From NCBI GenBank assembly GCA_945643635.1, contig CALZFC010000005.1, positions 8,492,001 through 8,556,000 of the forward strand: a stretch of DNA of 64,000 nt. The letters are read 5' to 3'. Under the pieces are notes generated by a model, which did no database searches, had not been told where the DNA came from, and saw only the letters and a program-made list of their open reading frames with translations. This DNA comes from Allodiplogaster sudhausi. Taxonomy: Eukaryota > Nematoda > Chromadorea > Rhabditida > Diplogasteridae. Each line of letters opens with the position of its first letter. The stretch's first letter is position 1. The position numbers and the translations under genes are program-made. This document shows positions 1 through 12,160 of the stretch, piece by piece.

Positions 1-1327
1 CACGGTTTTCGTAACAAAATGTCTTGTAGCTCTGCCCTTCTCTCTTCGCTTGCCTCCTGGCACTCTTCCATTGATGCGGCTTCTTATATTTCCTCTGTTT
101 ATATTGACTACTCTAAAGCTTTTGACAGCATCCCTCTCCATCTTCTAGTTGCTAAGTTAGCTGGTTATGGTATAGATGGGTCTCTCTTACGTTGGCTCTC
201 CTTCTTTCTTACCGATAGATCCCAGCGCGTCTGTATTGACAACCATTTCTCCTCTCAATATGTGGTATCTTCTGGAGTCCCTCAGGGGAGTGTATGTGGT
301 CCCCTTATGTTTCTTCTGTATATCAATGACCTCCCGGACTGCCTACCAATTGGCTCATATTGCACTCTTTGCGCTGATGATGCTAAAATGTATACTATTG
401 CAGACACCGTGCTCCTTCAACGATCCCTGGACTGTGTGGCTGAGTGGTCTGCAAGATGGGGCCTCCGAATCAATCTCAAGAAGACCATGTTCATGGCCAT
501 CGGCCCATCTCACCCCCCTTTCCAGCTCACTCTCCAATCCAACCCCATTCCAATCACCTCCTCATATCGTGACCTTCGTATAATAATTAGTAACGATTTA
601 TCTTTCCAAATGCATATCGCTTCTATAACTAAAAGGGCAAATAACACGTGCTTTCATATCTTGCGTAATTTTAGATCACGTAATGTTCATTTTCTTTCAA
701 GGCTCTTTACTATATATGTCAGGCCTTTGCTCGAATTTTGTATGGAGGTCTGGTCCCCCCAGCAGACTTGCTTAATCAAGCAAATTGAGAATGTTCAGCG
801 ACGTTTTACTAGGCTTATATTTAAACGATGTAATATTACTGCACCCTATTCTGGTCGATTAGAATACCTTAGCTTAGAGCGTCTATCCACTCGAAGAACG
901 ATTAATGATCTCATGATTGCCATTAAGATCTTTAGAGGTACCTATGGTGTAGCCCCATCTGATATGTTCCTTATGTCATCCCGAATCTCTAGAGGTCATC
1001 GTCACAAACTTAAAAAGCATAGGTTCCGTTCCACAATTTTTAAGAACTTTGCAAATAGGATTGTTAACTTATGGAACACCCTGCCCGATTGCATATTTGA
1101 AATGTCACTTCCGATGGCCCGCAATCACATTAAGAACTTCTTAGCAAATATATAATAATTTTGCCCTCAGATCTATACTCCATCGCCCCCCCCCCAAATT
1201 GGCAGCCCACGTTGCTAGCCTCTTATTGTCTGATTGTGCTCTATTTTCTCTCGTTTTATGCTTATGCTCACTCTATCCTTCTCAATGCAATGCAAGCCAG
1301 ATAGACACATAATAATAATAATAATAA
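1..1327 (+). mobile_element. Non-LTR retrotransposon (LINE), 3' part with reverse transcriptase
   Basis: An uninterrupted frame from the window edge to the stop at 1155 encodes the central and C-terminal part of a LINE reverse transcriptase. Motif A reads VYIDYSKAFDSI, motif B SGVPQGSVCGPLMFLLYIND and the catalytic motif C LCADDAKM, with cysteine where Tyr or Phe is usual. The C-terminal part (RPLLEF..VWSP..IENVQRRFTR) is typical of Jockey/CR1-like elements without RNase H. The frame is open at the window edge, so endonuclease and ORF1 lie outside or are missing. After the stop comes about 150 bases of 3' UTR and then an (ATA)n run at about 1307-1327 that could be the LINE tail. The lack of stops suggests a fairly young copy. 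It is a different family from the LINE at 21.5-24.1 kb. Confidence 0.85.
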
Positions 1328-3608
1328 AGCCACTCTTTTCGTCTTTCTTTTTCTTTTCGTCGCTCTCTCACTCTCGCTCCCCTCTGCATCTCCCGTTCGC
1401 ACTCAGTATCTTTCTCATTTCTCATGCAGCCCTGATGAAAAGGGCAGAGATGATAATCATCTACTGCCACAAAAGAACGCTTCATTGGCTCGCAAGGACG
1501 GAATTGGTGCTCCATAATACTGTAGATAAATCTAATAAAAATCTAATAATATTCAGAGAACTCTCACTCCATGGAACGCTGAATCCGATTTCTTTAATGG
1601 GACTTACATTGATGAATAAGATTAAAAAGCTCAATGAGCAGAAGAAAGATTATCTGATTGTGAGAGAGAGAGAGAGAGGGAGAACACTTCTCTCAATTAA
1701 TGTTGTCAAAACAGCAAGGTGTTCATGATGGGAATGCTCTTTATGCGAAGAAAGACCATTCAAGATATAGAGTGAAGAGAAAGCGATCGATTTGCATAAA
1801 GGAAAAGAGAGGATCGAGTTTTGGCATACGGTAGGATACTGTAGACTATGATGTTCGGGCCATCTGGCGGATGCGGTATTTGAAGTGGCGAGCATGCATG
1901 AAGTTGATGAGGACAAGTGCGGGGATGAAGGCATGGCCGAATGCCAAGAGGATCATGGAAGTGCGAGAGGAAGACGTCAAGTAAGCCTGGAACATTTGCG
2001 AGATCAGAGAGAAGAAGAACTCCTAAGACATTCTTGAACCTAATTATGTTATGGCAAATTGCGTGACCTTCGGGTGGGCTCGCAGGGGCTGTTCCGAGTA
2101 CCACTTCCGATAAAAGTCGTTGGTGCATTCGTTCTCCTCAAGCACATCACAATACTCACTTGGCATTTGTAGAAAGGAATAGATTTCAAGATTAAAAATA
2201 AAAACAATGAAAAGCAGCAGGAGAGAAAGAGAACGAAGGTAGAATGAAACAGAGTGAGAGAGAGAGAGAGAGAAAGAGAGAGATAAGAGAAGAGGTAGAG
2301 TCAGAGAAGGTAACTAGAGGGAGGGGAGAGAGGGGAGAGAGAAAGAGAGAGAGAGAGACATCGCAGCAGCAGACGAGAGCCTTGAGAAGCAGAGTGGAGT
2401 TGAGAATGAGAGTCGAAACCTCGCAGCCCTTTGTCTGTTTCTCGCAGGCCCTAAATGACAATTCCCATTGTAAAGCGTATACATGGAATGAACTTCTGAT
2501 ACCAGAAATGTATTTAGATTTTCGTAGATGAAAAATATATGTTTGCAGACCCCTTAACCATGACGTCGTGGTTCTTCCTCGACTCGAGTGGGAGACGGTA
2601 TGTTCCGTCCGGTTGCATCTTAACAAACATTTATTTTCCCCATTTATTTTAGATAATTTGCAAGACGTTGTGAACATTCTCTTACAGTATATCGTACGGA
2701 AACGCCACTCCTCCGGTCGACACAGCCAGCCAGCCACTCGCCTGACTCTGTGAAGGCCAGCATGCAAGTGTCGCCCACTTCACATGGCGTATACAACTCA
2801 AAGGGAGTGCTAAAGATACTTATTGCAGTTACATCGACTCCGGACCATGTTTTGGGACGATGTGGCATTCTCCAGCGAACGGTTGCAGGTGGAGATGTCG
2901 ATTGGCTCGAGAGAGTCCACCGGAAGGCTGTCTTGGGAAGCCAACGTTGACTGCGACAGACAGTGCAAGGCCGCACCCGGCCAACCACTGTAGAACTCAA
3001 GTTTTGCCATTTTACTAGAATTTCCCTTCAACATATGTATATGGATAGTTCTTGTATATTATTTGGCTAAATTCAATTATTTTTTGTCAGTTTATTATAT
3101 TTCATTTAAAGATTTGATCTCGTTTGAAACCTGCACTGGAGGCGGGAGCAGCAGAAGCAGAAGCCAACTATTTGAGAGAGAAGGAAGAGGCGACCGACCA
3201 TGCAGCGAGTTGGCCATTCGAATGACTTTCCCCAAGAAATCACTTTTCTCTTCCCAATTGTACTTTCCATCTTCTTCGGCCATTCAAATGTCATGAACGA
3301 GAACAAAATAAGCTCTTTTTGGGCACAAACTAAAAAAAAGTCGATCAATCTTTATTATTCGTTAAAAAAGACATTACACTGACCGAAATTCTGACATTTC
3401 TTGTAATGATGACACAGTTGATCACCTGTAACATTTCAAGCAATGGAATGTTTGTATCCTATATTCACAACTAGCGATTTTTTTTTAAAATATATATTTA
3501 ACCCCAATGGACTCGAAAGAATCATCACAACGAAAAAGAAAGACTTGAGGTTACACAGTTATTGCACCAGCCAGATGTTCCATGTGGCATGAATTACAAG
3601 CATAAGCA
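1328..3608. other. Mostly unassigned; one Tudor-like minus-strand frame
   Basis: No confident gene. Between about 2,235 and 2,365 there is GA-rich low-complexity DNA. A minus-strand frame ending at 2644 (about 2644-2830) reads ..CEVGDTCMLAFTESGEWLAG.., which resembles the first strands of a Tudor domain (acidic-Gly-Asp-x-Cys-x-Ala-x-Phe then Gly-x-Trp). A second minus frame (2810-3034) overlaps it in another phase, and I could not find a convincing intron joining the two. Treat it as a possible terminal exon only. Confidence 0.25.
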
Positions 3609-4175
3609 TCATTGGCCGAGACTGTTTCTGATGATGTCATGAGCCATCCTCTGTCCACACTCCATGATGTGCTGGTGGAAGTGGACGGTGGAGGGGAAGG
3701 AGTTCTCTCCACATCCACTGCACTCTGCCTCCACCGCTCTCTCCTTCGCCCGCCGAGCTTGTCTTCTGTCGTAGTCGTACTCTCGTGGCACTGTTGCGCA
3801 GCAATTCATCTGCAAGGAATGGACAGAGTCTACAGAAGACCCAATTCCCAGCGTGCAATGAAGGGAACAAACTCGGAGAGAGAAGAACGATCTAGTATGG
3901 AGAGATAGGATAAAAATGGAGAGAGGAAGAGAAGTTAAAGACATAAAGAGATGAAGGCTCATTCTCAAGAGAATACTCACCACGAAATAACAATGTCAAA
4001 AAGAGAAAAAAACAGACGAGAACAGGAGTAGGCTGTGGTGGCTTGTCTGCGGTGGCCGTGCACATTCCACTCGTGCTCGGTTCTTCATTCTCTTCTTCCT
4101 TCAGATGAGCGTCGTACTCTGCGAAGGTAGCGAAGAGTCGATCGCAGTGCGGGCACAGCTGGCCATTCCGAACTC
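3609..4175 (-). CDS. Small C2H2/C2HC zinc-finger protein (two exons seen)
   Basis: Two minus-strand exons join in phase: about 4024-4175 and 3609-3809 (stop TGA at 3609-3611). The first encodes a C2H2-like finger, LCPHCDRLFATFAEYDAHL. The second encodes a basic stretch (DRRQARRAKERA) followed by C-x2-C with a His/Cys cluster (HFHQHIMEC). The upstream end is an apparent acceptor (TTTGACAG), so a first coding exon in the 110-bp gap towards the LIM gene, or a trans-spliced leader with an unseen start, is still missing. The gene is divergent from the LIM gene at 4293 and may share its promoter region. The function is not recognised; a nucleic-acid binding role is inference. Confidence 0.5.
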
Positions 4176-4292
4176 CTGTCAAACATATGCACTTTCATTA
4201 TTTCCCTACTTACAAATTTAAATTAGTTCTTGCATTCATTTTCAAACCATAATCCAGAAGCCATGAATCTCTCTTCATTTCTCTCTCCAGCA

Positions 4293-4960
4293 ATGGACGC
4301 GTGCGGTGAGTGCGGAGCTCCCATTGGCCAGGCAGACTGCATCTTCGCGGTCAATCGACTGTGGCACGAGGTTGGGTGAGGTCTCTTCAACCACCCAAAG
4401 GGTCTGGATACGGTATCTCCCCTGATTCAGGGTCACTTCCGCTGCGGGAAATGCCGCCGTGCGATCGGTGGAGATGAGAGCTACGCAGTGGTGGAGGAGA
4501 ACTCCACGAGGAGTGTCGCCCTCTGCGAGCCTTGCTTCGAGAAGCGCCTCACCCTTCGCTGCCAGGGTCAGCTCGATCTCTCCACTCCTCTCTGTCTCTC
4601 TTTATCTCGCTCCGCCCCTCTCTCCAGCCGTCTCCCTCCCTCCATCCTCTCTCCACCCCTCCCATTCTCTCTCTAAATCTCTCCCCCCTCCCTCAGGCTG
4701 CAACGGTGGCATCGTGAGCACGACTTTCGTGGACCTGCTCGGCCAGCCGTGGCACTCTTCGTGCTTCGTCTGCTCCTTCTGCCAGAAGGTTGAGTCCTTC
4801 TTTCATAACCGTCAGTATCCTCTCTCCCTTGCATGAGCTCTCTTCTGCCTGCGAATTCGTGCGAGATGACTCAGACGGCCGTCCCCTGCACCGTCACTGC
4901 TTCTTCGACAAGGCCGTGCTGCAGAAGAAGATTGAGGATGCAGCCACTCTCTCCATCTGA
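4293..4960 (+). CDS. Two-LIM-domain protein, 142 aa
   Basis: Four exons: 4293-4370, 4431-4566, 4697-4788, 4838-4960. LIM 1 starts at residue 4 (CGEC) and uses His for its fourth ligand (WHEGHFRCGKC), closing with CEPC. LIM 2 runs from CQGC through WHSSCFVCSFC and closes with C-x2-D (CFFD). LIM fingers are protein-interaction modules found in cytoskeletal, signalling and transcription adaptors. Little is present besides the two LIMs, so this is a LIM-only adaptor. The ATG follows an acceptor-like CTCTCTCCAG by two bases, which suggests spliced-leader addition. Phases at all three introns agree. The last acceptor (CATGAG) is weak, so the start of exon 4 could shift by a few residues. Confidence 0.8.
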
Positions 4961-5073
4961 CCAGTCATCTTCGCGCTCCCGCAACCAACCCAGCCAGCTA
5001 CCGTAGTCTTGCCAGTGTCATTTGAACCGATGCGTGATAAAAATTATTGACTAAAAGAAAAAACGTATCTGTT

Positions 5074-5940
5074 TCAAGCATATGACAAAGGAGAGCGGGG
5101 TTGACAAGTCATCCACTGACTTCTGTTGATAGCTCTCCTTGGATTGAGTGGCACATTCTTCTGAAGGAACGCCCTTTCCTCTGGTACGTGGACATCGCCA
5201 GTGCGCGGAGGAACCAGAACTTGCTGTACCAACTCGCTGAAAAGACAAGACATCAAAGTGATTTAATATACGGAGAATCATTTGATTAGCAGTTCAGCAT
5301 CCGAATTCGTCTTACCAGTACAATAAAAGAAATGAAGCGATAAATTGTACTTTCTCATAACACGTCAACAACTCCATGATTGGATTTCGCAAAAGAGAAA
5401 AAAACTTAATTGATACCTGAGTGGAGGAATGTATTGCTGCTTCTTCCTGAATGGAGACTCCAGTACATTGTCGATTACTGTACCGTTAACCTGAGGATGA
5501 TCCAGAAAGTAGAAAGATGAAAAATATTTTTATTGAAAAATCGCAAGAAGTTAAAAAATAAACAATAAATCCCTTATGATTTGCTCACTAGACCCGCTAA
5601 TCTCGTAAAACGGTAAAAACCTCGACATTCTGGGGAAACATCATCCACTCCAAGACAGCCATGCTATCTTTGATCTTCCCTCGCGTGCCAAGCAACACCA
5701 ACTCCTGCTCTGGAAGTGCCTAATTCATCATATTCACTATGGAGATGTTTTGTATGTAATCTCTCGAATACAACAGACCCGTTTCGACGTCAGCTTCATC
5801 GAGAAGATTCGTCCTGGAAGCGTTTCCTTTCCTGAGAGAGCAGTCATGGACAGCAGCAACCGAGAGTCGACGGGTTCCCGAAGTACAGCGGATACAGTAG
5901 AAAGGAGGCGCACGTGGCTGGAAGAGCAAGAACACTGCAT
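5074..5940 (-). CDS. Unrecognised 165-aa protein with a presequence-like N-terminus
   Basis: Four minus-strand exons keep one frame: 5779-5940, 5621-5719, 5417-5490, 5074-5236 (stop 5074-5076). The start ATG at 5938-5940 gives an N-terminus rich in Ser, Arg and Leu with few acidic residues, as in mitochondrial presequences. The middle contains LVLLGTRGKIKDSMAVLEWM and the C-terminal half is basic and proline-rich (VLVPPRTGDVHVPEERAFL). I do not recognise the family; a mitochondrial protein is a guess from the N-terminus. An acceptor-like CTCTTCCAG within the first codons means the true start may be trans-spliced or lie in another exon. It is convergent with the LIM gene (113-bp gap). Confidence 0.55.
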
Positions 5941-6843
5941 GAAATAGAGACACTGGAGTTGAGGAGTGATAAGAATTGTGGCGCTTTACCTTACTCACAA
6001 TCAGAAAAAAAGTTGTGAATAGATCTCATCAAACTGCAAAAAAAAAAAAAACAAACAAACAAACAAACCCGCGGAGAGTAGAAGAGAGCTCGGTTCCGAA
6101 TCTTAGCCGCCAAGCTTATGCGGGGGACTAATTTGCGGCGGCGCCTGAAAAGGCTGGGACGATTGAGAGAAAAGTAAAGAAGTGAGCGGGGTGGAGAGAA
6201 GAGAGAGAGAGAAAGAAAGGACAGAGAACGAGAGGAAGAAAGAGAAGTGAGAGTGATGGCATAAAAAACAGGTGGGAGAGAATGTAGAGACAGAAGATGC
6301 CTTGGATAGCTCTGGCTCCGAGGGCAGAAAGACCTAATTCATTTCTCTTCGCTGGCCAGGCAAGTCTTCACAGAGACGCCGTAGTCCTCATGGGAAAAGA
6401 TGCAAGGCCTTTCATCAATTCTCATCGAATTGTGAAAGTGTCTTTTCTGTTCTTTGAATTGGCAAAAAAAGTATACATTCAGAGGAAGAGCAAGAAGTGC
6501 CTTGTAGTGCTGCCTTCTCAAAGAAACCAGGCTCATGCGACTGGGCGAGGGGATACGTGAGTTGTGTAATAAAGAAGCTGGCAGTCTTCTCACCCCTAAG
6601 GACTCTTTCTCTCTCTATTTCTCTCTATTTCTCTCGCTTTCTCTGATTTCCCGCCTGGGAGAGACAAACGTGAGGGTGAGTGATTCGATATTCGTCGTTC
6701 ATAAGTAAGTACAACGACATTTTGCTTATGTTTAATGAACTATTAGATTACAGATCTACATAGATAATATGCAGCCGTACGGTATGACGAGTGGCTGGTA
6801 GATTGGATGAAGAAGGTGAGCGTGTTTTGGATTAAGGCAACGG
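5941..6843. other. Intergenic, no supported gene
   Basis: Contains an A-rich run with AAAC repeats near 6038-6067, GA-rich DNA at 6180-6260 and CT-rich DNA around 6600. A frame at 6297-6560 has no recognisable domain and no clear splice context. Confidence 0.5.
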
Positions 6844-7802
6844 ATGGGGATGGACTGCCGACGTTTCTTGCTCTTCTCCGCTCTTCTTCTCTTCATTCTC
6901 TTGCCAGAAGCAGACGGCCGAGGAGGAAGGAGAGGAGGCAAGGGAAAGGGCAAGAGCAATCTGCAATTCGCGCAGGTTAGATTCATCTGAGAGATACGGA
7001 TACTGCGGAGAGGAAGAGTAGAGAAAGAGACAGAGAGAGAGAGAGAGATAAGAGAGAGAGAAAGAGTGAGAATAGAGAGAGAAAAGTTGAGAAGTAGGGC
7101 GAGACAACGTATGAGAGACACAGCCGAAATGCGAAAAGAAAGACACCGAAATAAGTCCATGTGGCGCAAAACAAGCAGAACACGTCGTTTCAGGTCGCAG
7201 AGTTTTCGCTGATCCACACACAACTAGCGGACAATCGAGTCAGTCAGTGTTGCATTAAAAGGAGAGGAGAGAAGAAATAATAAGAGAAACGCTCAGATAC
7301 CGATAATGTACGCTTCAAAAACGGTCGCCACAATAAGTTTTCATCTAATAGAATAAACGTACGGAAAACTGAAGAGAAGAAACAAATGAAGGGTGGCTGA
7401 TTGGAACAGAGAAAGCAGGAACATAGAAATAAATAAAATAATTTGCAGAGTGCACACATTGTGACTGGATCGCACTTCTCGCAAACTTTCCGCCTTGGCT
7501 ACAAGCTTGTGCTGATTTGCAAGGCAAAGGGAGAGCCGAGGCCGACCATCAAGTGGTACAAGGAAGGGTCGGAGATGCAACCGAAGAACAATGTTCATGT
7601 CAGTTTGTGGGGATGGCACGAGCAGACATCTCGAAGCACTACAGTATTTCAGTACTACGAGAAGCCACTAGATGACGATATGCTCTGGAGTAAGTTAGAA
7701 GTCGACCCGGCCACGATGGGCGACCAAGGAGTCTATGCATGTGTAGCGAACAACCAATACGGGGTCATGGCGAAAAACTTCAAAGCGGAATACGGATACT
7801 AA
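6844..7802 (+). CDS. oig-4: Secreted single-immunoglobulin-domain protein, OIG-4-like, 143 aa
   Basis: Exons 6844-6975, 7449-7598 and 7653-7802. Exon 1 encodes a signal peptide (hydrophobic core LLFSALLLFILL) and a Gly/Lys/Arg-rich linker. The rest is one I-set Ig domain: Cys68 (LICKAKG), Trp80 (KWYKEG), then DQGVYACVANN with Cys124 for the disulfide. The C-terminal end (GVMAKNFKAEY) agrees with what I remember of nematode OIG-4, a secreted organiser of acetylcholine-receptor clusters at neuromuscular junctions; that assignment is from memory. The 54-base intron 7599-7652 has GT-AG ends, is a multiple of three and has no stop, so the region also reads through as one frame. I prefer the spliced form because the extra 18 residues interrupt the Ig fold. 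Confidence 0.75.
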
Positions 7803-9149
7803 ACCATAATTTATTGTGTACAATGGCCATGAGTTGAATATACGCGATAAAATTTTGAAAACGATGCACTGAATAAATGAAACCAGAAAAGCAATGCAAC
7901 GGCTTGGCAAACTCTCTTTCTAGGGATCCCTATTGGGAGTCTTGGAAAATCTCGCGGAGGAGGGAGCACAATGTGACCGCAGCCGTGAAACTGTTTTAAT
8001 TTTAGTGTTAGTTCCTTGTATTTAGTTGGACAGCACCATCGGAACATATAAATTGGAATAAAAAGTTTGTCACGTCCCACTTCATTTTTTCGAATTTAAT
8101 TTTCATAAGCATTCAAATCTATGTTGTTTTTTATTTCAAGTTTACTGTTTCATTTGGTATGCTTTGCCGGAATTCTCTTGCATGTAGGATGTGAGCCTTT
8201 TAATGCGCTTCTGTTTTCCTTTTTTTGCCATTTTCGATTAGTCATGAAAAAATGCCAAAGGCGTCATTCCAGTTTCTTTTTTTTTTGTTCCTTTCGGAAA
8301 TTATTCACTGACATACTTTCTCCTGTACCACTGTCGACAATACTTGTGTATTATTTAACCTTCGGTATGATGCTTTTTCAGCCTTCCTTATCCTAAATTC
8401 GCGATCGAGAATTTGGTTGGTTTAAGGAGAAGTGATGATATTATATAGTCCTGGCATGAGTAGTCATTGGCTGGCTTCTCATAGTCCGTTTGCCTGCCCT
8501 CCTCCTGTCTGCCTCGCTGCTCATTCTGCTATCTCTCTCTCTCTCTCTCTCTCTCCTCTCTCTATCTCTCTCTCTCTCTTTCCCTCTCCCTGCTCTTCTC
8601 TCTGTTCTTATCGATCGATCGAAACGGACGCGCACACAGAGAAACGAGAAGACCGAAGCAGGCGAGTGTTCATCTCTCTCGATGCTTTCTTTCTCTTCCT
8701 CCGATTATTCGCGTGCATCTTCGATGTCCTGCCTATCATTAGTCATCTCTACACAATGAAGAAGCGGTTGTTTCTGGCCATTTCCAGCTGCTCGTTCCTC
8801 CTTTGTTCTAGCTGATGCAATGGCACATAGAGTGTATCTTATCACCGACCGAAGCTTGAGAACGTTTGCCGGCCGTGTGTTATTGACTTTGCCAATTGGC
8901 GCCATCAAATCTGATTTAATCGACAGTCCTCAACTGATACGGAATCTGTTTCGCAATCCATGTGATAAACGCCTTTAACATGTTTTATGGTGTGCTGTCG
9001 GAGCTGAACTCGCATTGATTGTTGTTAATCTTGGCCAGACTCAATGTCATCGCGTTCTCTTATACCTCGGATTGATTGTGCGGTAATGAGTGGCATTGCA
9101 GGCCAAGTTCCCTCTCTCTCAGCCGGGACTGCCTTGGACTAAAATCAGA
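7803..9149. other. Intergenic with (CT)n, upstream region of CDC42
   Basis: An AATAAA at about 7872 can serve the OIG-4-like gene. A (CT)n tract lies at about 8531-8580. The stretch ending GCATTGCAG at 9101 is a good splice acceptor about 48 bases before the CDC42 start and may be a 5' UTR or leader splice site. No gene is supported. Confidence 0.5.
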
Positions 9150-10772
<1,623 letters not shown>

Positions 10773-12160
10773 GCAGACACTCAGAGACAAGGGAGATCGC
10801 GGAAGGGCTAGAGAAGCAGAGAAGATGTATTCCATCACTTGTCTCTCGCATCTCTAGCCTCTCCTCTCTGCCAACGCTATGTCCACTTTCTCTCGCCAAG
10901 CCTTGCTGTCCACACGTTCCTCATTCCTCAACTCCTTACACCCGCTGCTTTGCCCTTTGGTGTCTCGCCTCTACTTTGGATGCAATATTGTCCAAGTACT
11001 CGTTCCTTCTAGTGTTTTCTCTTCTAAAAACCACGTACTTCCTCCAAACTTATAAAATTGTTCGTGGATGTCACTCTTATGTTCCAGCTTCCTCGTATTT
11101 ATATCAGACTTGAGAGAACGATTCTCTAACAGGAGAGTCGGTACTGTTCTATAGAATTATTATGGACTTGCCTGTCCTGAATTTTCTTATTTATCGGGAG
11201 CGATTCAGCAAACCGTGAGGAGTAATGCTAGGATGCACGACTTGAATCCTCTCCGCGCTAGGGTTTCTGTACGCGTTCTTAGCTGTTTCTGAAAAGAGTT
11301 CAGCTTCCTTGTCTCATGTGTAAACTGTGCAAAATACCTTTCGTTATCCTAGCTTTTCTTTGTGATATCGAATGGGCGCGATTCCTTTTCTCGGTCTTTA
11401 GGAATCTTGTCAATATTGTCCATTTGCGTATTCTCGCCTGCACTCGCTGTTCTTCGCTTGATTCTGTATCATAAGAACCTAAGTACACCACCTAATGATA
11501 GCTACAGTACCTGGAGATAGCTACAGTATACCCAACACAGTGTTTTCCTTCTTTCTCTCTCTCCGAATGAGTTCGTCTCTCTCGTTTTAGATGTCTCACA
11601 CTGTCCACTCCCTGTGCCTAGTTCCCTTCTAACAGGCTGGGCCCTCGTTTCTTCATTCAGATCGGTCCCATCTCTTAATAACGCACTACTTTCTAATCTT
11701 TGTTCACTATTTATCGTTTTCTCTTCCTCTCCCTGACTATTTTACTTTTTCTTCTGTCTTCCTCTTGCTTTTTCTCTGTCTGTCTCTCCCATTCACTGTC
11801 TTTACCCTTTGAGGTTGCAGTCCTCACTCGTTAGCACAGATTTGTTTCCTGAGAATGTGTTGACAAGTTTCAAATTAGATAAGTATGTTGTAATGGCTTT
11901 GGTGAGCTGTGGTGTTCTTAACAGTGGATGCACCTCTGCCTTTCGATATCCTTTTCTCTGCTTTTATCTTTTTATGTCCTGCCTTTACTTGGTCAACTTG
12001 CATCCATACGTGGATTTGTTCATTTGTCGTTTAAAGATAAAGATGCTATCAGAGAGACAAGAACATCTGTAGAGAATTGGCATGAGTGTAACCATGAAGG
12101 GAATATCTGGGAGAGGAGTGTGCTTCATGAAGAGTTGCTGATTCAGAGCGAGGAGCTGGA
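10773..12160. other. CDC42 3' flank and intergenic DNA
   Basis: T/C-rich DNA with no supported exon. It probably holds the CDC42 3' UTR and the promoter of the following gene. No RNA gene or repeat with clear edges was seen. Confidence 0.5.
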
